From Leptospira inadai serovar Lyme str. 10 (GTDB taxonomy: Bacteria > Spirochaetota > Leptospiria > Leptospirales > Leptospiraceae), in NCBI RefSeq assembly GCF_000243675.2, contig NZ_AHMM02000017.1:719001-783000 (forward strand): a stretch of 64,000 nt of DNA. The letters are read 5' to 3'. The position numbers and the translations under genes are program-made. Of this stretch, positions 46,841-56,013 are shown piece by piece; the first letter of the stretch is position 1; each line of letters starts with the position of its first letter. The notes under the pieces are model-generated. The model saw only the letters and a list, made by a program, of their open reading frames with translations, was not told the DNA's origin and searched no databases.

Positions 46841-49329
46841 TGGGAAAGATAAGACCCTCGTCGATTCCTAGAACTCTTTATTTAATCCTATTTTCAGGTT
46901 TATGTTTTTTAGGAGTTCCTCTCTTCTCCCAAGGAGAAGTTCTTCCGGGAAAAAAAACGGAAGAAAAAAAAGAAGAACCTGAAAAACCGAAAGTAAATCC
47001 TGAAATCGGAAAAGAGATCGGCAACGGGAACAACGAGAGAGGTTCCATTATCACAGTTACCGGTACCCGCAGAAAAGGTTTTCTGAAAGATTCTACGATC
47101 ACCACGGAAGTGATCACCAGAAAAGATATTGATGCAATGGGAGCAAGAGATATCTCCCAAACTCTAGGTAACGTTCCAGGGATAGAAGTCCGTCCCGCTC
47201 AAGCAGGAGAGAGAGGGGCTACAGTCCGTTTACAAGGTCTTTCAGGACAAAACGTTCTGATCTTAGTGGACGGTCAGAGAACCACCGGGCGTTTTAGCGG
47301 TTCTATCGACTTAACAAGATTTAAAGCGGAAGATATAGAAAGGATCGAGATCGTAAAAGGTGCGTCGTCCGCTCTTTACGGTTCGGATGCGATCGCAGGT
47401 GTGATCAATATCATCACTAAGGAGCAAAGGGATCCTTACTCCGCGAATTTTAGGACTTTTATGGGAGGAGGAAATCCTCTCTATTACGGGACAGGAATGG
47501 AGCTCCATAATTACGCTTCCGCTGGGGTGCGAAAAGGGATTGTTTCGACTAACTTTACCGCAGGTTGGCATAGAGGCGACGGCTACGATCTGACTCCGGA
47601 TGCTACCTTAGGCCCTAAGAATGGAAGGATAGAAAGCCTTTCCCCCAGCTATTCTCCTTTTCCTACGAATACTCCGCTTTGGACCAAACTGTATATCTAT
47701 CTAAACAAACTACCGTATGAGGGCCCTTTAGAATCCACTTCGGGCAGCGCTTTCGAAGACCTGAACGTTTCCAACAAGACCACTTTCGATATCTCCGAAA
47801 CTTTTAAACTAGGTTTCCAATTCTATTACAGATATCTAAACCAAAGTGCGGTGGATGCGGTACCTCCTAGAGGGGTTTACGATAGAAACAACAAAACCCA
47901 CGACTTCATGGGTGCGGTCAATGCTGATTGGGAAATCGCCAAAACATTAAACTTAAACGTAAATGCGAACTACGCCAGATTTTTTGACACTTTCACGTAC
48001 GACCAAAGAAAGTCGGATGCCCAAGACAAAAGGGAGAAGTTGGACAATGCAGTCACGGAAGTCCGGACGCGCTTAGACCATAAAATTGCGGACGGGCATG
48101 TGATCTCCTACGGCGCGGAAACCTTGATAGACCAATTCTCATCCGCCAGGATCGCCCCGGATTGTAAGAGAAATTTTCCTAATATCTGCGCGAGCGATAT
48201 ATTAGGAACTGATCCTTACCAGACCCAGAACGGTTATGCTCAAAGACAAAGAAATGCATTTTATGTGCAGGATGAATGGAGAATATCCAAGGCCCCCAGG
48301 ACACAGATCGTGCCGGGTATCCGCTCCGATCACGACTCCATTTACGGAGGACAGCTACTTCCGAAGCTCGCTGTGCGTTATGACGTCACGGATAAATTCC
48401 GGATCAGGGCAGCCAACGGTTTAGGATACAGGGCTCCCAGCTTTCAGGATTTATATTATAATTTTATAAATCCTGGAGTCGGTTATAGAGTGGCGGGAAA
48501 TCCGACCCTAAAACCGGAACTGTCCCGCAGTTATAACATAGGGGGAGAATGGGAACCGAACAAGGTATTCTGGTTCAGCTTTAATTTCTTCTATAATAAT
48601 ATCGATAATCTGATCGGCTTCAGGACCAACCCGACAAGAGATGCATCCGGATTACAGATCTATAATACTTCAAATTACCAAAAGGCTCTGACAAAAGGAT
48701 TCGAATCCTCCGTAACTATCAGGGCCCACCAAAGCGTTTCCTTCGGCGGCGGTTATACCTACACGGACGCAAGGGACGAATTGACCAACCTTCCTTTAGA
48801 AGGAAGAGGTTATCATAGATGGAATGCAAATATACGTATAGATCACCTACCTAGCGGATTTAGCTTTTCCCTATTCGCGGTGATCTTTGGAAAACAAGCC
48901 TACTACTGTCAAAAAAATCCGCTCTGGTGCGATCCTCAATTGCCTACGGAACTATCCGCACTCAGCGCTCAACTTACCACCCAAGCAACGAATATGATGA
49001 ACGCGTTATTCGGAAATATTCCGGGAGGTATCCAGGAATATTGCAAGGAAAGAAACCTATCTTACTGTACGACAGGACCTACTTACGGTGTGAGAATGGT
49101 AAATCCTCATACCAATTTGAATATTAGAGTTTCCCTAAAAATATTAGGGACTTTTGAAATGTTCGCAGGTGTTGACAATCTTCTAAACACGTTCGATCTT
49201 ATTTATAATCCCCAAAAGCCCAGATTCTATTATGTGGGTATAGACGGACGGTTCAGCGTTAACCCCGGTCCGGCGGATTATTCCGCATCCCCCACGCCTT
49301 CCACCTCGCCTCTGCCGGGAATCCCGTAA
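46840..49329 (+). CDS. hmuR: TonB-dependent receptor, probable haem receptor
   Basis: The 829-residue outer-membrane protein has a signal peptide (about residues 1-30), a charged linker, and a plug domain (DISQTLGNVPGIEVRPAQAGERGATVRLQGL, then IERIEIVKGASSALYGSDAIAGVINII; parts cited). A 22-strand barrel follows. YRAPSFQDLYYNF and GNPTLKPELSRSYNIGGEW correspond to the FRAP/NPxL block of haem and other receptors; no His lies between them. The last strand ends FYYVGIDGRF and is followed by a 24-residue Pro/Ser tail. Clustering with HmuYTUVS argues for haem. Confidence 0.88.
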   Translation: MGKIRPSSIPRTLYLILFSGLCFLGVPLFSQGEVLPGKKTEEKKEEPEKPKVNPEIGKEIGNGNNERGSIITVTGTRRKGFLKDSTITTEVITRKDIDAMGARDISQTLGNVPGIEVRPAQAGERGATVRLQGLSGQNVLILVDGQRTTGRFSGSIDLTRFKAEDIERIEIVKGASSALYGSDAIAGVINIITKEQRDPYSANFRTFMGGGNPLYYGTGMELHNYASAGVRKGIVSTNFTAGWHRGDGYDLTPDATLGPKNGRIESLSPSYSPFPTNTPLWTKLYIYLNKLPYEGPLESTSGSAFEDLNVSNKTTFDISETFKLGFQFYYRYLNQSAVDAVPPRGVYDRNNKTHDFMGAVNADWEIAKTLNLNVNANYARFFDTFTYDQRKSDAQDKREKLDNAVTEVRTRLDHKIADGHVISYGAETLIDQFSSARIAPDCKRNFPNICASDILGTDPYQTQNGYAQRQRNAFYVQDEWRISKAPRTQIVPGIRSDHDSIYGGQLLPKLAVRYDVTDKFRIRAANGLGYRAPSFQDLYYNFINPGVGYRVAGNPTLKPELSRSYNIGGEWEPNKVFWFSFNFFYNNIDNLIGFRTNPTRDASGLQIYNTSNYQKALTKGFESSVTIRAHQSVSFGGGYTYTDARDELTNLPLEGRGYHRWNANIRIDHLPSGFSFSLFAVIFGKQAYYCQKNPLWCDPQLPTELSALSAQLTTQATNMMNALFGNIPGGIQEYCKERNLSYCTTGPTYGVRMVNPHTNLNIRVSLKILGTFEMFAGVDNLLNTFDLIYNPQKPRFYYVGIDGRFSVNPGPADYSASPTPSTSPLPGIP

Positions 49330-49388
49330 TGAAAGAATTTCAGATTTCGGACAGAGACAAAAAATATTTAAAAATTCGGAGAACCGAT

Positions 49389-50243
49389 ATGAAAAAGATC
49401 ATAACATTCGCTTTGTTCCTTTTACTTCCCGCATCGCTTTTTGCGGAGAGCAAGGATCTTAGAATAGTAACTTTAAACGGAACCGTTTCGGAGATCGTTT
49501 TCGCCTTAGGAAAAGGTAAATTAGTAGTAGGTAATGATACTTCTTCTCTTTATCCGCCGGAAGCATTAGCGCTTCCTAAAGTAGGATACCAAAGGGCGCT
49601 CTCAGCAGAAGGCATCCTTTCCTTAAAACCCAATCTGATCCTTGGATTAGAATATGCGGGACCTCCCGAAGTAATAGAACAACTCAAATCTGCGGGCCTA
49701 AAGGTGATCATCTATCCAGGACTACCCGGGGTCGAGCCTGCGTTAAATAATATTCTTGCGATCGGTAAAGAGATCGGAGCGGAAAAAGAAGCCCAAAAGG
49801 TCGTACAGGATATCCGTAAAAAACAATCTAAAATTGCGGAGAAGGTCTCCAAATTAAGATCCAAACCGAAAGTTCTATTCGTTTATCATAGAGGAACAAG
49901 TCTTGCGCAAGTTTCCGGAACGGAAACACCTGCGGACGAAATGATCCGGCTAGGCGGAGGGATCAATGCGGTGGACGGATTCAAAGGTTTTAAACCGATC
50001 ACTCCGGAAGCGGTCATCGCGGCACAGCCGGACATCATCTTAATCCCAAGCAGAGGTTTAGAAAGCCTAGGAGGCAAAGACGGAGTGTTCTCCCTTCCGG
50101 GCGTGAAGGATACCCCTGCCGGAAAAAAATCCAGAGTGATCGCGATAGATGATCTAGTACTTTTAGGTTTCGGCCCGAGACTTGGTCAGGGTATCGAGGA
50201 ATTATTCGAATCCTTCCATCCTAAAGCGACTGATAAAAAATGA
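49389..50243 (+). CDS. hmuT: Periplasmic haem-binding protein HmuT
   Basis: A 284-residue class III substrate-binding protein with a signal peptide ending SLFAES. DLRIVTLNGTVSEIVFALG and KPNLILGLEYAGPPEVIEQL place the haem-binding Tyr89 in the YAGPPE loop typical of HmuT/PhuT. TPADEMIRLGGGINAV follows. It delivers haem from the periplasm to HmuUV. The ATG at 49389 has a GGAG site; a longer frame begins at 49329 by overlap with the receptor. It overlaps hmuU by four bases. Confidence 0.93.
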   Translation: MKKIITFALFLLLPASLFAESKDLRIVTLNGTVSEIVFALGKGKLVVGNDTSSLYPPEALALPKVGYQRALSAEGILSLKPNLILGLEYAGPPEVIEQLKSAGLKVIIYPGLPGVEPALNNILAIGKEIGAEKEAQKVVQDIRKKQSKIAEKVSKLRSKPKVLFVYHRGTSLAQVSGTETPADEMIRLGGGINAVDGFKGFKPITPEAVIAAQPDIILIPSRGLESLGGKDGVFSLPGVKDTPAGKKSRVIAIDDLVLLGFGPRLGQGIEELFESFHPKATDKK

Positions 50244-51370
50244 TCGTGTCCTCTCCGGAAACTTCTTCCCCTGAAATGAAACGTACGGGGGAAGAAAGGA
50301 AGAAAAAAATAGGACGAAAAATCGCGCCTATACTCGTATACGCAGCGTTAACTGTCGGACTTTTCGGGATCGGGATACTTTCCCTCAAATTCGGATCCAT
50401 ACAACTTTCTAGCGAAGAGATCCTGAAAGTATTGATCTTAGGACAGGATTCCTTATCCGAGTTGGAGGTCCCACATTCCGTTCTAGTTTGGAATTTGAGA
50501 ATGCCAAGACTCGTATTATCCATGTTAGTCGGTGCCTGTCTTGCATCAGCAGGAGTTTGTATACAGGGGCTATTCCGAAATCCATTGGTAGAACCTGGAT
50601 TTATCGGAGTGAGTCCCGGAGCGGCATTGGCTGCATCCACTTGGATCGTATTCTCCGAAAAGATACTTACCTTCTTCCCTGCCGAACTGAAAGGAAAAGA
50701 AAGTTTCCTGCTACAGTTATGCGCCTTTGGTGGAGCTCTTTCCGTTTCCTTCTTCCTACATGTGGTCTCCAAAAGAGAAGGCGGAGGATTTTCCTTAGTG
50801 CTTGTGCTGGCAGGGATCGCGGTAAATGCGACCGTGGTTTCTCTTTTAGGATTTTTATCCTATCTCGCGGACGATGCACAACTTAGGAATCTTACCTTCT
50901 GGAGTTTGGGAAGTATGGCGGTTGCGAGCTGGCATAAAATTTATCTGCTCGGGTCCGTACTTCTGATCGTAACATTCTTCTTTCCAGTCTTAGCCAGAGG
51001 TTTGGATGCTTTGGCCTTGGGAGAAGCGGAAGCTTTTCATACGGGCTTCAAGGTGAAAAGGATCCGGAACCTTACCATCGTTCTCGCAAGCCTGCTAGTC
51101 GGAGTAAGTATTTCCATCTGCGGAACTATCGCATTCGTAGGTTTGATCGTTCCTCATATCCTGAGAATGATTTTAGGACCGGGTCATAAAACGTTATTGC
51201 CCGCTTCCTTATTCGGAGGAGCGCTTCTTCTTGCGATAGCCGACTTAGCGGCACGCACTGTAGCCTTCCCGTCCGAACTTCCGATCGGCATCATTGCAGC
51301 AGGGATAGGCGGGCCATTCTTCTTATTCTTAATCCTGCAAGCAAAACGTAGAGAAGGAGAATTCAGATGA
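50240..51370 (+). CDS. hmuU: Haem ABC transporter permease HmuU
   Basis: A 376-residue FecCD-family permease with about ten membrane helices. LRMPRLVLSMLVGACLASAGVCIQGLFRNPLVEPGFIGVSPGAA and CGTIAFVGLIVPHILRMILGPGHKTLLPAS (parts cited) are the family signature and the EAA-like loop. It imports haem across the inner membrane with HmuV. It is coupled to hmuT and hmuV by ATGA overlaps at both ends. Confidence 0.94.
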   Translation: MIVSSPETSSPEMKRTGEERKKKIGRKIAPILVYAALTVGLFGIGILSLKFGSIQLSSEEILKVLILGQDSLSELEVPHSVLVWNLRMPRLVLSMLVGACLASAGVCIQGLFRNPLVEPGFIGVSPGAALAASTWIVFSEKILTFFPAELKGKESFLLQLCAFGGALSVSFFLHVVSKREGGGFSLVLVLAGIAVNATVVSLLGFLSYLADDAQLRNLTFWSLGSMAVASWHKIYLLGSVLLIVTFFFPVLARGLDALALGEAEAFHTGFKVKRIRNLTIVLASLLVGVSISICGTIAFVGLIVPHILRMILGPGHKTLLPASLFGGALLLAIADLAARTVAFPSELPIGIIAAGIGGPFFLFLILQAKRREGEFR

Positions 51371-52233
51371 GTCTAGTATTGTCGGACGTTTCCTTATCCA
51401 GAGGAGGAAGGTTCTTATTATCAGGGATCAATTTGAGTTTGTATCCGGGAGAACTTTTGATCCTGCTCGGTCCGAACGGAGCGGGAAAATCCACCTTGTT
51501 AAAATTATTCTCCGGAGAAATGTCCCCGGACAAAGGATTGGTACTTTTGGATGGGACCCCTCTGACGGAGTACGATTCGGACGATCTAGCGCTTCGCAGG
51601 AGCGTTCTCTCCCAAGAATCGGAGATCCATTTTCCTTTTATCGCGGATGAGATCGTTCGTATGGGAAGGTCCTGCTCTAAATTAAGAGTCCCTAAACCGT
51701 TAGAGGACCGGATCACGGAAGACGCCTTTCATGCGGTACATCTGGGGGAAAGGGAAAGATTCCAAACTTATAATAAACTTTCGGGCGGAGAAAAACAAAG
51801 AACCCAGATGGCAAGGGTCTTGGCCCAGGACAAGGAACCTACCCAAAGGGAAAGTTATGTTCTTTTGGACGAACCGGGAGCTTCTTTGGATCCGAACAGA
51901 ATACATTCTTTATTAGAAAAAGCAAAACAGCTCAGTAAAGCGGGAAGAGGTGTCCTCTGCATCCTCCATGATCTGAACCTTGCATTGAGATACGCGGATC
52001 GGATTGCAGTATTAAAGGAAGGCAAAATACTAGCGGACGGAATCCCGGATAATATTCTGGAGGAGGAATTCGTATTGGAGCATTTCCGATTGAGAACTAA
52101 AAAAATCCCTTTCCCGGAAGGAGGATATTACCTTATCCCTCTAGGTCCCGCAGAACTCTCGGAACAACACACAACAAACGGCCTACACTATACATTGGAT
52201 GCTAAAGGAGTGAAAGAAAATGTCCATCGCTGA
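51367..52233 (+). CDS. hmuV: Haem ABC transporter ATPase HmuV
   Basis: A 288-residue ABC ATPase with Walker A LLGPNGAGKSTLLKLF, signature LSGGEKQRTQMARVL, Walker B YVLLDEPGASLD and the switch region CILHDLNLALRYADRI. It powers HmuU. The LSGGEKQR signature with RTQMARVLAQ is the usual HmuV form. Length is slightly longer than typical HmuV. It overlaps hmuS by 14 bases. Confidence 0.94.
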   Translation: MSLVLSDVSLSRGGRFLLSGINLSLYPGELLILLGPNGAGKSTLLKLFSGEMSPDKGLVLLDGTPLTEYDSDDLALRRSVLSQESEIHFPFIADEIVRMGRSCSKLRVPKPLEDRITEDAFHAVHLGERERFQTYNKLSGGEKQRTQMARVLAQDKEPTQRESYVLLDEPGASLDPNRIHSLLEKAKQLSKAGRGVLCILHDLNLALRYADRIAVLKEGKILADGIPDNILEEEFVLEHFRLRTKKIPFPEGGYYLIPLGPAELSEQHTTNGLHYTLDAKGVKENVHR

Positions 52234-53305
52234 ATCGTTAGAGATAGAGAATATCATCAAAGACTGGAAACGGATCAAAGAAACACAACCTCGTCTTAGA
52301 ATGAGAGAGATCGCTTCCCAACTCAAAACCTCGGAGGGCGGGCTATTGGCCGCTTCCCAAATCTCCGAAGCGGAAGGATTTCCTCAAGTTTCTTCCCTCC
52401 GAACCGATTGGGGAGAATTATTCGCAAAATTCGGAGAATTGGGACATGTAATGGTCCTCACTCGCAACGAGTCCTGCGTACATGAAAGAAAAGGAATATT
52501 CGAAAAAGTAAGTTCAGGCCCGGGGCATATCCTAGTCGTCGGAGCGGATATCGATCTCAGACTTTTCCCCGGAATTTGGAAGTACGGATTTACGGTGGAA
52601 GAGCCAAAACAAGATTCCATCCAAAGATCCTTTCAGTTCTTCAATGAAAACGGAGAGGCAATGTTCAAACTTTTCCTTACGGATAGATCGAACGTATCCG
52701 TTTGGGAAAGACTAAGATCGGAATTCAAAAACGAGTCTCCGGACTTCTCCCCTTTATTCTCTTTCGAAAACAAAAAGCAAACCGCTATCTCTGACAAAAA
52801 AGAACTTAAGCCGGAAACCGCGGCAGAATTCTTAAGCGATTGGGGAAAATTAGAAGACACCCATGAGTTTTTCTCTCTATTAAAAAAACACGATATTTCA
52901 AGGATCCAGTCCATGGAAATCGCCGACGGAAAATTCACTAAAACCGTAGAGACCAAAGCGGTATTAAGAATGTTGGAAATGGCTTCCTTGGACAGAACGC
53001 CGATCATGGTCTTCGTAGGGAATCCAGGATCCATCCAGATCCATACGGGGGAAGTCAGCAATATTAAGGTTTTGGAATCTTGGTGGAATGTGCTCGATCT
53101 TGATTTCAATCTACACTTAAGATCCGATCTGATCTCAAAGGTCTATATAGTGGATAAACCTTCTAAAGACGGAGTGATCCATTCCATGGAAGTATACGAT
53201 GCGGACGGAGAATTAATCGTTCAGTTTTTCGGAAAAAGAAAACCGGGACAACCGGAAAGAACGGATTGGATGGAATTGTTAGACAAGGTGTCCAAGCCCG
53301 CTTAA
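52220..53305 (+). CDS. hmuS: Haem-degrading or haem-carrying protein HmuS/HemS
   Basis: The 361-residue protein has the two-fold repeat of the HemS/HmuS/ChuS family: LMVLTRNES-type and MVFVGNPGSIQIHTGEVSNIKVLESWWNVLD blocks. GNPGSIQIHTG in the second half is the most conserved part, and a likely haem-ligand His lies in NESCVHERKG or IQIHTG. These cytoplasmic proteins bind haem after import and many release iron from it. It is the last gene of the operon. Confidence 0.9.
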   Translation: MSIAESLEIENIIKDWKRIKETQPRLRMREIASQLKTSEGGLLAASQISEAEGFPQVSSLRTDWGELFAKFGELGHVMVLTRNESCVHERKGIFEKVSSGPGHILVVGADIDLRLFPGIWKYGFTVEEPKQDSIQRSFQFFNENGEAMFKLFLTDRSNVSVWERLRSEFKNESPDFSPLFSFENKKQTAISDKKELKPETAAEFLSDWGKLEDTHEFFSLLKKHDISRIQSMEIADGKFTKTVETKAVLRMLEMASLDRTPIMVFVGNPGSIQIHTGEVSNIKVLESWWNVLDLDFNLHLRSDLISKVYIVDKPSKDGVIHSMEVYDADGELIVQFFGKRKPGQPERTDWMELLDKVSKPA

Positions 53306-53317
53306 GGATAGAGCGGT

Positions 53318-53349
53318 CGTTAGCTCTTTTAGAATACAAAGAGCTAACG
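53318..53349. terminator. Strong hairpin between the haem operon and the DoxX gene
   Basis: A perfect 12-bp stem CGTTAGCTCTTT/AAAGAGCTAACG has an 8-base loop and lies between convergent genes. Neither side has a good T run, so it may work as a transcript-end stabiliser or with Rho rather than as a simple terminator. Confidence 0.5.
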
Positions 53350-53358
53350 AAGTCTCCT

Positions 53359-53787
53359 TTAAACACTCTTATGGGTTTCTATATAAAAGTCAGCCGATAT
53401 ACGTCCCGATCCATACAAAGAAAAGTGTAAAAGTAAAAGTAGGATCATGGAGGCATACGGGAGGTTGGAGCCGGCGGACACGAAACCTTCCTTCGAGTGG
53501 ATAAATAAAACCGCGCCGACTAATACGGGCAATTGTAGGATGGCGGAGAATCGAGTCAGTAGTCCGGCAAAAAGAAGAATCCCGCCACAAATATGGGCGA
53601 TTACGATATAATGGGCCATCAGCGCGGACGCAAACGGAGCATTATGCAATTCCATTAAGCGAATTAGGGCCTCGGTGTCCGAGAGAAATAAAAGGCCCTT
53701 GTAGAGCAACACGCCCCCTAAGTACATTCTAACGATATCGATCCACCAATCCCTATGCGTATCCAACCAATGATTGACTCTTTCCAT
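53359..53787 (-). CDS. DoxX-family membrane protein
   Basis: The 142-residue protein has four membrane helices. YLGGVLLYKGLLFL near the start and HICGGILLFAGLLTRFSAILQLPVLVG in the middle are DoxX family features. DoxX-like proteins take part in quinone-linked or thiol redox stress systems. The ATG at 53787 has a perfect GGAGGT site; the four-codon upstream extension would need a TTG start. It stands alone. Confidence 0.85.
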   Translation of the reverse strand: MERVNHWLDTHRDWWIDIVRMYLGGVLLYKGLLFLSDTEALIRLMELHNAPFASALMAHYIVIAHICGGILLFAGLLTRFSAILQLPVLVGAVLFIHSKEGFVSAGSNLPYASMILLLLLHFSLYGSGRISADFYIETHKSV

Positions 53788-53910
53788 AAGTACCTCCAAG
53801 CATCGCCGATGATTGTATTCTCGAACCGGAGAAAAGCAAGGGTTAACATAAAAAAATCGATTCTATAACGAACGATTAATTAAACTAAGGGTCCATTCGC
53901 TGAAAACGGC

Positions 53911-54567
53911 TTATTTGCAAAGAACCTTACGATTTTCTAATCTACATTGGTACGTTTTTCCGCTTTTGCGATATTGTCCGCTTCCGTTTCCTTCGCCCGA
54001 AAAGCGACCGTTAAAGACACCACCGTCCCGAAACGTATAGGTGCCCTGGCCCGATTTTAAATCTCGCGACCAGTTTCCCTCGTATTTATCCCCATCCGAG
54101 TATGCGAGTATTCCCCAGCCATGTCTCTGCTCATTTGTAAAACGACCGAAATACACGTCTCTCGATTCGTAAACATAGATCCCCTCTCCCTGTTTACAAT
54201 CCCCTCGTTTGCAACCGGAACCTTTCTTCGAAAAGGAACGCAAGTCCGGACCGGAGTCACCGGGACTCGTTTTCTTCTCCAAACGTTTCCCTTGGGCGTC
54301 TTCGTCGAAGTACTCCCTCGAAGACAAATCAGGATCGAGCTCTCGATCATCGGCCTTCTTCTTGGGTTTCAATCGTTCGATTTCCGGATTAGTTTTGGGT
54401 TTCGGTTTCCCGCATGCGGTTAAGAATGCTATGCCGGAAATGAGGAAAAAAATAAGGACAAGCCGAAGGAAAAAGGAAAAAAATCTAGGACTCCAACCTT
54501 CGGATTCCTTTCCTTTAATAAAATCAGGCACGCAACGGATTCGAACTAGAGACTCAGTCCCTTTCAT
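53911..54567 (-). CDS. MORN-repeat lipoprotein
   Basis: The 218-residue protein has a long charged n-region of about 34 residues, then a hydrophobic stretch ending in FLTAC (Cys52). A charged linker follows, and then about four MORN repeats (for example YFGRFTNEQRHGWGILAYSDGD, KYEGNWSRDLKSGQGTYTF, VFNGRFSGEGNGSGQY). MORN repeats bind membranes or proteins. The AAGGAGAG site four bases before the ATG supports the long start. The function is unknown. Confidence 0.75.
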   Translation of the reverse strand: MKGTESLVRIRCVPDFIKGKESEGWSPRFFSFFLRLVLIFFLISGIAFLTACGKPKPKTNPEIERLKPKKKADDRELDPDLSSREYFDEDAQGKRLEKKTSPGDSGPDLRSFSKKGSGCKRGDCKQGEGIYVYESRDVYFGRFTNEQRHGWGILAYSDGDKYEGNWSRDLKSGQGTYTFRDGGVFNGRFSGEGNGSGQYRKSGKTYQCRLENRKVLCK

Positions 54568-54632
54568 CGTCTCTCCTTTAAAACTAACTGTAAGGAATTG
54601 CAGGAGAGAAGTTTGTCAAATCCAAATCCCGA

Positions 54633-55871
54633 TCAGGCTCTTTCCAATACGAGAAGAGTAATTTCCGACGGAGCTCCGATTCGTAAGGGAGGTCCCCAAT
54701 AACCGGTGCCTCGGCTTACGTATAATTGCGTTCCTTCCCATTTGCTAAGACCGGCCACGAATTTTTGAAAAATATGAATCAATACGTTGCCTGGAAAATA
54801 CTGTCCTCCATGCGTGTGGCCGGAGAGCTGCAAATCGAACCCGGCTTTCGCCGCCTCAAAAACCGAGTTGGGTTGGTGAGCCAATAAAAGTTTAAAGTCG
54901 GCACTTTCGGTACCTTTCGCGGCCCTCTCCGGATCGGTCTTATGATTGGGAATGACGGAATGTGCCTTATAGTCGGTAACTCCGGCAACCGCAATCGTTG
55001 CTCCCTTATGAGCGATGAGTTTGTTCTGGTTTAAAAGAACATGGACGCCCATGTCCTTGAGCTCGTGAATCCAAGCGATTGCGCCCGAATAGTATTCGTG
55101 ATTGCCGGTTACAAAAAACGTTCCATATTTCGAGGAAAGATCTCGTAACGGAGCCGTATGCTCCCGCAATAAGTTGACTGTGCCGTCTACAAGATCCCCG
55201 GTTATGGCGACTAGATCCGCATCCAGTTCATTCGTCCTTCGTACGACACCCTCCAAAAATCCTTTCTTAATCGTCGGGCCGATATGTATGTCCGATAATT
55301 GAGCGATCCTAAAACCTTCCAAGCCCTCGGGCAATCCGGGAACCTTGATAGAAACTTTTTTCAGGGCCGGACTCTTATGCGCCTGGTAAAACCCGAAAGC
55401 CGTTAAACCTCCAGTGAATCCTATGACTAAAAATGAGGCTAATCTTGAAAGGAAGTCGTTGCGAGTCAGTTGAGCGGTGGAAAGGAAAGGCTCCGAGTCA
55501 GTTAACCCGCTTGCACCCGAACTACTTTGTAGAATTCCGGATAATAGTACCCACCCTTTCCAAGCTAACTTACCCAAGTCATGAAAAACCGTGAATGAAA
55601 CGAGTAGAGTGAAAAATCCGAGACTGGTAAACGCGGCATAGGACCATAATTTTTGCCACTGGGTTTCGCGGTAAAAGAGGCTTAGAAGATAGGCTGTCGG
55701 AGTCAGCAGTACAAAGACTAGGACTAAAAGCCAAAGAATTCCCTGTTGAACCGAATTCAATTCAAACGGTGCACTCAATCGATTCACGGCATAACTGTAT
55801 GCAAGAAACAGAATCACCGTAAATACCCCAAGAAAAATATAAAATCTCTGCAATTCAAACTCCATGTTCAT
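54633..55871 (-). CDS. Membrane metallophosphoesterase
   Basis: The 412-residue protein has about four N-terminal membrane helices (to residue 150). A calcineurin-like phosphoesterase domain follows: AQLSDIHIGPTI, ITGDLVDG, VTGNHEYYSG and SGHTHGGQYFPG carry the metal ligands. It resembles YkuE-type enzymes, some of which act on lipid A precursors or phospholipids. Substrate unknown. It is divergent from the second GAF/SpoIIE phosphatase. Confidence 0.85.
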   Translation of the reverse strand: MNMEFELQRFYIFLGVFTVILFLAYSYAVNRLSAPFELNSVQQGILWLLVLVFVLLTPTAYLLSLFYRETQWQKLWSYAAFTSLGFFTLLVSFTVFHDLGKLAWKGWVLLSGILQSSSGASGLTDSEPFLSTAQLTRNDFLSRLASFLVIGFTGGLTAFGFYQAHKSPALKKVSIKVPGLPEGLEGFRIAQLSDIHIGPTIKKGFLEGVVRRTNELDADLVAITGDLVDGTVNLLREHTAPLRDLSSKYGTFFVTGNHEYYSGAIAWIHELKDMGVHVLLNQNKLIAHKGATIAVAGVTDYKAHSVIPNHKTDPERAAKGTESADFKLLLAHQPNSVFEAAKAGFDLQLSGHTHGGQYFPGNVLIHIFQKFVAGLSKWEGTQLYVSRGTGYWGPPLRIGAPSEITLLVLERA

Positions 55872-56013
55872 TTATCCGACCGAAAGACCTCGCCTTCTGT
55901 TCCGGAAAAACCGGAAAGTGGAAGGAAACCGAGGCCTTTCCTTCGGTTTTTGTCGATTTGAAAAACGACAATCGTTGACTTTGCGCCCGATCCGTGCCAG
56001 TCTGGGCGCATCT

